Part shown: positions 32,590-36,550 of the stretch, piece after piece
Numbering within the stretch: the first letter of the stretch is position 1
How the letters are laid out: every line of letters begins with the position of its first letter
From: Thermoclostridium sp.
Lineage (GTDB): Bacteria > Bacillota > Clostridia > DSM-8532
DNA length: 36,550 nt
NCBI GenBank assembly: GCA_017995215.1
Contig: JAGOJH010000023.1
Coordinates: forward strand, 1-36,550
Direction: 5' to 3'
Notes under the pieces: generated by a model
Databases searched by the model: none
The model's input: the letters and a program-made list of their open reading frames with translations, nothing else
Told to the model about the DNA's origin: nothing
Program-made: the position numbers and the translations under genes

Positions 32590-34365
32590 ATGGGTATAGC
32601 CACTCTCAATAACACAATTACATTGGTTAACCGGATTCTGGATACAAAGCAAAGCACCGTTCCCATAATAGAAACAAAACCACAAAAGCCAGCCTTTAAA
32701 CCTTCACAAATTCAGCAGCCGTTTGAGCGGGTAACCCCCGAATCGCAGAATATTCCCTCCGAGAAAATTGAAGCATTCATCAAAAAGATAGTTCAGGATA
32801 AAACAATCAAGCTGCATAACCTGATGATTTTACGAAACGGGAAGGTTCTTTGTGAAACAAGCTTTGGTGAACAAAACCTTAACACCTGGAAATGTACTTT
32901 CTCCGTTTGCAAAAGTATTACCTCTATGGCCATTGGAATTCTAGTTGATGAAGGGAAATTGCACCTGGATGATAAAGTGATCGATTTGTTTCCCGAATAC
33001 GCAACCCCGATGAATCGATTGCTCCATAAGGGATTGACCATGCGGCACCTGCTTACAATGACGAGTACCGTATTGTTCAATGAAGCAGAGTGCATGACTG
33101 AAACCGACTGGGTAAAGTCCTTTCTGAATTCCATCACCAGGGGTGATGTTGGCAAGACCTTCAACTATAACAGCTTGAATAGTTATCTATTATCTGCGAT
33201 CGTGCATGAAGTAACCGGTCAAGGTTTGACTGAATACCTTAAAGAAAGGCTTTTTCAGCCCCTGGGCATTACCAACATATTTTGGGAGAAATGCCCGAAA
33301 GGAATTGAAAGGGGTGGCTGGGGGCTTTATATTCTTCCTGAGGATTTGGCAAAGATTGGTCAGCTTGTACTGCAGGACGGTGTATGGAACGACAGGCAGA
33401 TTGTTTCAAAGGATTGGATAACACAGGCTACCACGGCACATATTACTGTACCGGAGGAGTATGGCGGTTTTAACTACGGTTACCAGATATGGGTCGGAAG
33501 AGACCAGAATATGTTTTTATTCAACGGCTTGTTTGGACAAAATGTGCTTGGTTTCCGTGACAGTAGCATTCTACTTGTTACCAATGCCGGGAATGATGAA
33601 CTGTTTCAGCAGAGCAATTACTTTATTTACGCCAATGAGTGTTTTGCGGATTTATCAGACAATCGGCTGCAGAAAAACCCCAGGGCTTATCACTGTTTAA
33701 AGGAATACCTGTCGAGCCTGAAACCGCTCCAGCATCCAATAAAGACAAAGAAATCCTGGTTGAGCAGGCGTTCCACTGATCAAACAACTCCTCTTCCCGG
33801 GGAATGCTATACGCTGTGCGCAAAGAGCCTGAGCGCGCAGGAGGAAGCAGCAGCTTCCATTGGCTTGCTGCCCCTGTGTTTGCAGTCTTTCCAGAATAAT
33901 TACACAAAGGGATTGCAAAAAATAGAGTTCACGATTCACGATGATAAATTTTTTATGGATTATCATGAGAATGACGAAGTGTATCATCTGACCATCGGGT
34001 TTGACCATGCAGAGTATACAGAGCTTACCTTTCATGGCGAGCCTTACCTTATAAGTGCCAGGGGGAAATTTGCAACCGACGAGGATGACTGCTTGGTGTT
34101 GAAATTACAGCTGGATTTCCTTGAAACTCCTTTCAGCCGGATCATAAAGCTGTTTTTTATTGATAGCAAGGTGATATTGGAGCAGTCCGAAACCCCTGGT
34201 TATGAATTTATCATTCAAGGTCTTAGTGCCATCAAGGAAATCTATCAGAAGAAACCTGTGATCGGTCATGCCATCACGAGGTTTGATAACGGATATCTGC
34301 TTTATAAGTTCGAAAAAGTAATCGAACCAAAAATCGGGCTGGTGGGAAAAGAAAGAGAAGCATGA
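32590..34365 (+). CDS. Serine hydrolase, beta-lactamase/PBP4* fold, with long C-terminal extension
   Basis: The 591-residue protein has a Lys/Pro-rich N-terminal lead of about 55 residues without a signal peptide. The catalytic domain (about 56-360) follows, with SxxK as SVCK (S105, K108) and a Tyr motif at Y193 (YNSLNSY); FNGLFGQ stands near the expected KTG-equivalent position. A 200-residue C-terminal region has a beta-rich, lipocalin-like second half (LTIGFDHAEYTELTF). It is a diverged relative of the gene at 21382. AAGGAGG lies 8 bases before the ATG. It converges on the next gene with 10 bases between stops. The substrate may be a peptide or ester; beta-lactamase activity is not supported. 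Confidence 0.82.
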   Translation: MGIATLNNTITLVNRILDTKQSTVPIIETKPQKPAFKPSQIQQPFERVTPESQNIPSEKIEAFIKKIVQDKTIKLHNLMILRNGKVLCETSFGEQNLNTWKCTFSVCKSITSMAIGILVDEGKLHLDDKVIDLFPEYATPMNRLLHKGLTMRHLLTMTSTVLFNEAECMTETDWVKSFLNSITRGDVGKTFNYNSLNSYLLSAIVHEVTGQGLTEYLKERLFQPLGITNIFWEKCPKGIERGGWGLYILPEDLAKIGQLVLQDGVWNDRQIVSKDWITQATTAHITVPEEYGGFNYGYQIWVGRDQNMFLFNGLFGQNVLGFRDSSILLVTNAGNDELFQQSNYFIYANECFADLSDNRLQKNPRAYHCLKEYLSSLKPLQHPIKTKKSWLSRRSTDQTTPLPGECYTLCAKSLSAQEEAAASIGLLPLCLQSFQNNYTKGLQKIEFTIHDDKFFMDYHENDEVYHLTIGFDHAEYTELTFHGEPYLISARGKFATDEDDCLVLKLQLDFLETPFSRIIKLFFIDSKVILEQSETPGYEFIIQGLSAIKEIYQKKPVIGHAITRFDNGYLLYKFEKVIEPKIGLVGKEREA

Positions 34366-34375
34366 CTTCTCCCCG

Positions 34376-36550
34376 CTAAAACGACATATGAATAGGCCAG
34401 TTCACCGAGCCGCCGATATCATCCAGCCACAAATCTACATGATAGCTGATGCGCGCATTGGCATCGAGGGACCAGTCACCGTCGTAGCTCTTCTTTAAAT
34501 CAGCCGTAGCTTCAAGCATGAGGCTGATCACGTTGAAATCCCTGTCCAGAACGTGGACACCTCCCTCAACGCCGCCTCGCAGGTAAACTTTCAGCCTCAG
34601 GTAGTCGTCGCTGAAACTTCCTTCCCCACCGGCCTCTAAAAATGCCCTGACATAAACAATGCTTATTCTAGCTTTGGCATCAAAACCAAAAGCAGCTTGC
34701 ACCTTGATGTAACTCTCATCAATGTCCGAATCCCGAATGGCAAGACCAAACCCCACCTTGTAACCACCGCCGCTGGTCATCAGCATTCTCGGGTACCCCA
34801 TGCGGAACTCCCAGTAATCGGGAGACATCTCAAACCCCATATCTCCATTGATCTTCAGGCTATACATGCCAAAATCATACAGACTGATGCTGAATTTGAA
34901 CAGCTTATCCTGATGGTAGTACCCGATGGAGGCCTCCCCCATCCTCTTCAGGCTTCCTGAGCCGACAAAATCATCCACACTGTCGGGGCCGTAATAGGCA
35001 CCGCCCATTTCAAGTGTCGGGCCCTTTTCAACGATCAGGTAAATATCCCGCACTTCCCCCAGGTTGATGCTGCCATAACCTATCTGCATGGTACAGGCTG
35101 CAGCAAAGAAGTAATTCCCGCCGCCGGTATTCACCTGCATCGTGTCCACCATGCCCAAAAGGGCTGTCTTATCCTCGGGAATGGCATAGGTGCCATCAGG
35201 GTTCATAGCCATATCCATGTTATAGCCAAGCATTGCACCCATATTGTTGATCTCCCCGATGGAGAACGGAATGCCCTGGCCGGTATAGTACATCGCAACT
35301 GCAAAAAATGAGCGTTCCTTATTCCGGTCATATCCAATCCTGGCGTTGATTTCAAACTCACCATCAGGCAGCAGGCTACCTGCCGACGTAAAGGCCATTT
35401 CAAAATCGCTGGTGTCATACTCAATATATTCACCATCGGTGGCAATGGGTGTACCGGTTCCAGTGATCTCTGCAAACTCCTCGAAGTTCATCACCACTTC
35501 CGAGTGGGATTCCTCATAGGAGAAACTGGGTGCGTAGAAAATGTCGGTCAGCCGCAGCGTATCTGCGTTCTTGTTCGCGTTCAGCGCCAGGTTGTCAGAA
35601 AGCTGCATTCCTCCCCACAGGTTCATATTCGTGGTATACCTTGGCCCCGTATAGTCTGCAAAGGTCACCGTGCTCATCGGTATAACCACCGAAGCCAGTG
35701 TGAGCGCGCGAATTTCCATGGGGAATTTGTTGAATTCCACCAGATAGGGCTTGTCAAACAGGGCTGTCCCATAGATGCCCGGGTTTTGGTTTTTGTGCAG
35801 GTTGGCCATATCCGAAGGCAGGATCAGATCACTGAACTGTGCATCGGTCAGGTTCATTTCATCAGCGTTTTCCCCGAACTGCAGATCCAATGTGCCGTCG
35901 AGATGCATTCCCACTTTATCCAGATAACCCCCCGCAATCTTCACCTTCACCTTCCCGTTTCCCGCAGGGTCAAACTTTCCGGTTTCGGCGACATTGCAAA
36001 CAAACATGCCACTGTCGTCATCCCGCAGCATTTTCACCCTGATACGCCGGTGGAAAATGGGAATGGCCACGTCGGCATCAATCAGAAGGTCGGCAATGTT
36101 ATTGTACAGATCGATGACCACGTTGCGCACCAGCACATCCTTGAAATCGCCGAGATTCGTGCCAAATTCCGCCGGAGCGCCCTCGGGCGTATAGGCCTGA
36201 TTCTGGTAGCTGAAGCCGTTCTGATCATACAACAGCTCTCCGGGCGTCAGGTTAAAGCGAATGCGCTCGTTATTCTGGGTATGGACATACGCCGGTGGCA
36301 AGGATACATTGCCGTTCTTAACGACGATGCCCATCCACTCGGGAACCTTTGTATCATCGGGTGCATTGCCGGAATAAACGGTATCTCTGCGCAAATCCAG
36401 AGCGATTTTACCGGGGGTGATGCCCAGGTTGGCTTCCTTCTGATCTTCAAGCTGTTCCTCGTTCAGCTTGTTTGGATCATACAGCGGTATGTTGGAGGGG
36501 GTCATGGAACCATCCTCCACCATAAAGCCGCCGCCGTCCCAGGCTTGAAT
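34376..36550 (-). CDS. C-terminal 724 residues of a large beta-strand-rich protein (5' end outside window)
   Basis: The frame is open to the right edge (upstream residues read QAWDGGGFMVEDG), so the ATG at 36523 is internal. There are no TM helices, no sorting signal and no Cys clusters. The sequence is dominated by alternating hydrophobic/polar strands rich in Gly, Tyr, Phe and Asp, for example FKFSISLYDFGMYSLKINGD and YLRLKVYLRGGVEGGVHVLD. This looks like a long amphipathic beta-sheet, beta-taco or barrel. The C-terminus VNWPIHMSF ends in Phe with hydrophobics at every second position, like an outer-membrane barrel signal, which is unexpected in a monoderm. I do not recognise the family; similarity in style to DUF6603-type giant proteins is only an impression. 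Confidence 0.75.
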   Translation of the reverse strand: MQAWDGGGFMVEDGSMTPSNIPLYDPNKLNEEQLEDQKEANLGITPGKIALDLRRDTVYSGNAPDDTKVPEWMGIVVKNGNVSLPPAYVHTQNNERIRFNLTPGELLYDQNGFSYQNQAYTPEGAPAEFGTNLGDFKDVLVRNVVIDLYNNIADLLIDADVAIPIFHRRIRVKMLRDDDSGMFVCNVAETGKFDPAGNGKVKVKIAGGYLDKVGMHLDGTLDLQFGENADEMNLTDAQFSDLILPSDMANLHKNQNPGIYGTALFDKPYLVEFNKFPMEIRALTLASVVIPMSTVTFADYTGPRYTTNMNLWGGMQLSDNLALNANKNADTLRLTDIFYAPSFSYEESHSEVVMNFEEFAEITGTGTPIATDGEYIEYDTSDFEMAFTSAGSLLPDGEFEINARIGYDRNKERSFFAVAMYYTGQGIPFSIGEINNMGAMLGYNMDMAMNPDGTYAIPEDKTALLGMVDTMQVNTGGGNYFFAAACTMQIGYGSINLGEVRDIYLIVEKGPTLEMGGAYYGPDSVDDFVGSGSLKRMGEASIGYYHQDKLFKFSISLYDFGMYSLKINGDMGFEMSPDYWEFRMGYPRMLMTSGGGYKVGFGLAIRDSDIDESYIKVQAAFGFDAKARISIVYVRAFLEAGGEGSFSDDYLRLKVYLRGGVEGGVHVLDRDFNVISLMLEATADLKKSYDGDWSLDANARISYHVDLWLDDIGGSVNWPIHMSF

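Noticed and set aside
1-36550. CRISPR arrays, tRNA, rRNA and intact insertion sequences
   Set aside because: No regularly spaced direct repeats, cloverleaf-like segments, conserved rRNA stretches or transposase genes were recognised on either strand.

Overview
The window looks like a chromosomal segment of an anaerobic, Gram-positive Clostridia-type Firmicute. The signs are strong AGGAGG-type ribosome binding sites on nearly every gene, -35/-10 promoters with 17-base spacers, formate--tetrahydrofolate ligase, a clostripain-family protease, type-2 ArgC, a BlaI/M56 sensor pair, a BmrCD-like heterodimeric ABC exporter and a GH43 enzyme. There are no rRNA or tRNA genes, no CRISPR array and no intact insertion sequence. 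Species cannot be named from the sequence alone.

Layout, left to right. A 39-residue C-terminal gene tail is followed by convergent argC, whose promoter is covered by a tandem ArgR-type operator, and by a superoxide dismutase gene. A tight array of palindromes (2112-2359) then leads into a BlaI-type repressor and M56 sensor protease (5183 to 2399) with their own operator/promoter. Next come two ABC half-transporters (9134 to 5343) with complementary degenerate ATP sites. They are preceded by a 32-codon leader peptide and a terminator-like hairpin, an apparent translation-coupled attenuator. A membrane-anchored two-DTG aspartic protease and a gene-free stretch rich in inverted repeats follow.

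From 11241 to 15746 the plus strand carries an M23 lipoprotein peptidase, an alpha/beta hydrolase and a membrane-anchored lytic transglycosylase with a helical-repeat region. The minus strand then carries a radical SAM gene followed by a clostripain-family (C11) membrane protease, probably co-transcribed, and fhs.

The most system-like part is 30519 to 21325 on the minus strand. A consensus promoter precedes a zinc-ribbon/FHA protein, a membrane PP2C phosphatase, a trypsin-like protease with a TM segment and a cytoplasmic FHA domain, a soluble PP2C phosphatase, a zinc-ribbon Ser/Thr kinase with a TM segment and ectodomain, and a secreted protein of unknown function. A GNAT acetyltransferase and a beta-lactamase-fold hydrolase follow, then a clear terminator. 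Together these form a transmembrane Ser/Thr phosphorylation circuit with kinase, two erasers, two phospho-readers and an extracellular protease. Repeated Thr-x-x-Leu/Ile motifs in the partners could be the docking sites.

The right end holds a GH43 glycosidase with a C-terminal beta domain, a second beta-lactamase-fold hydrolase, and the C-terminal 724 residues of a very long beta-strand-rich protein that runs off the window edge.
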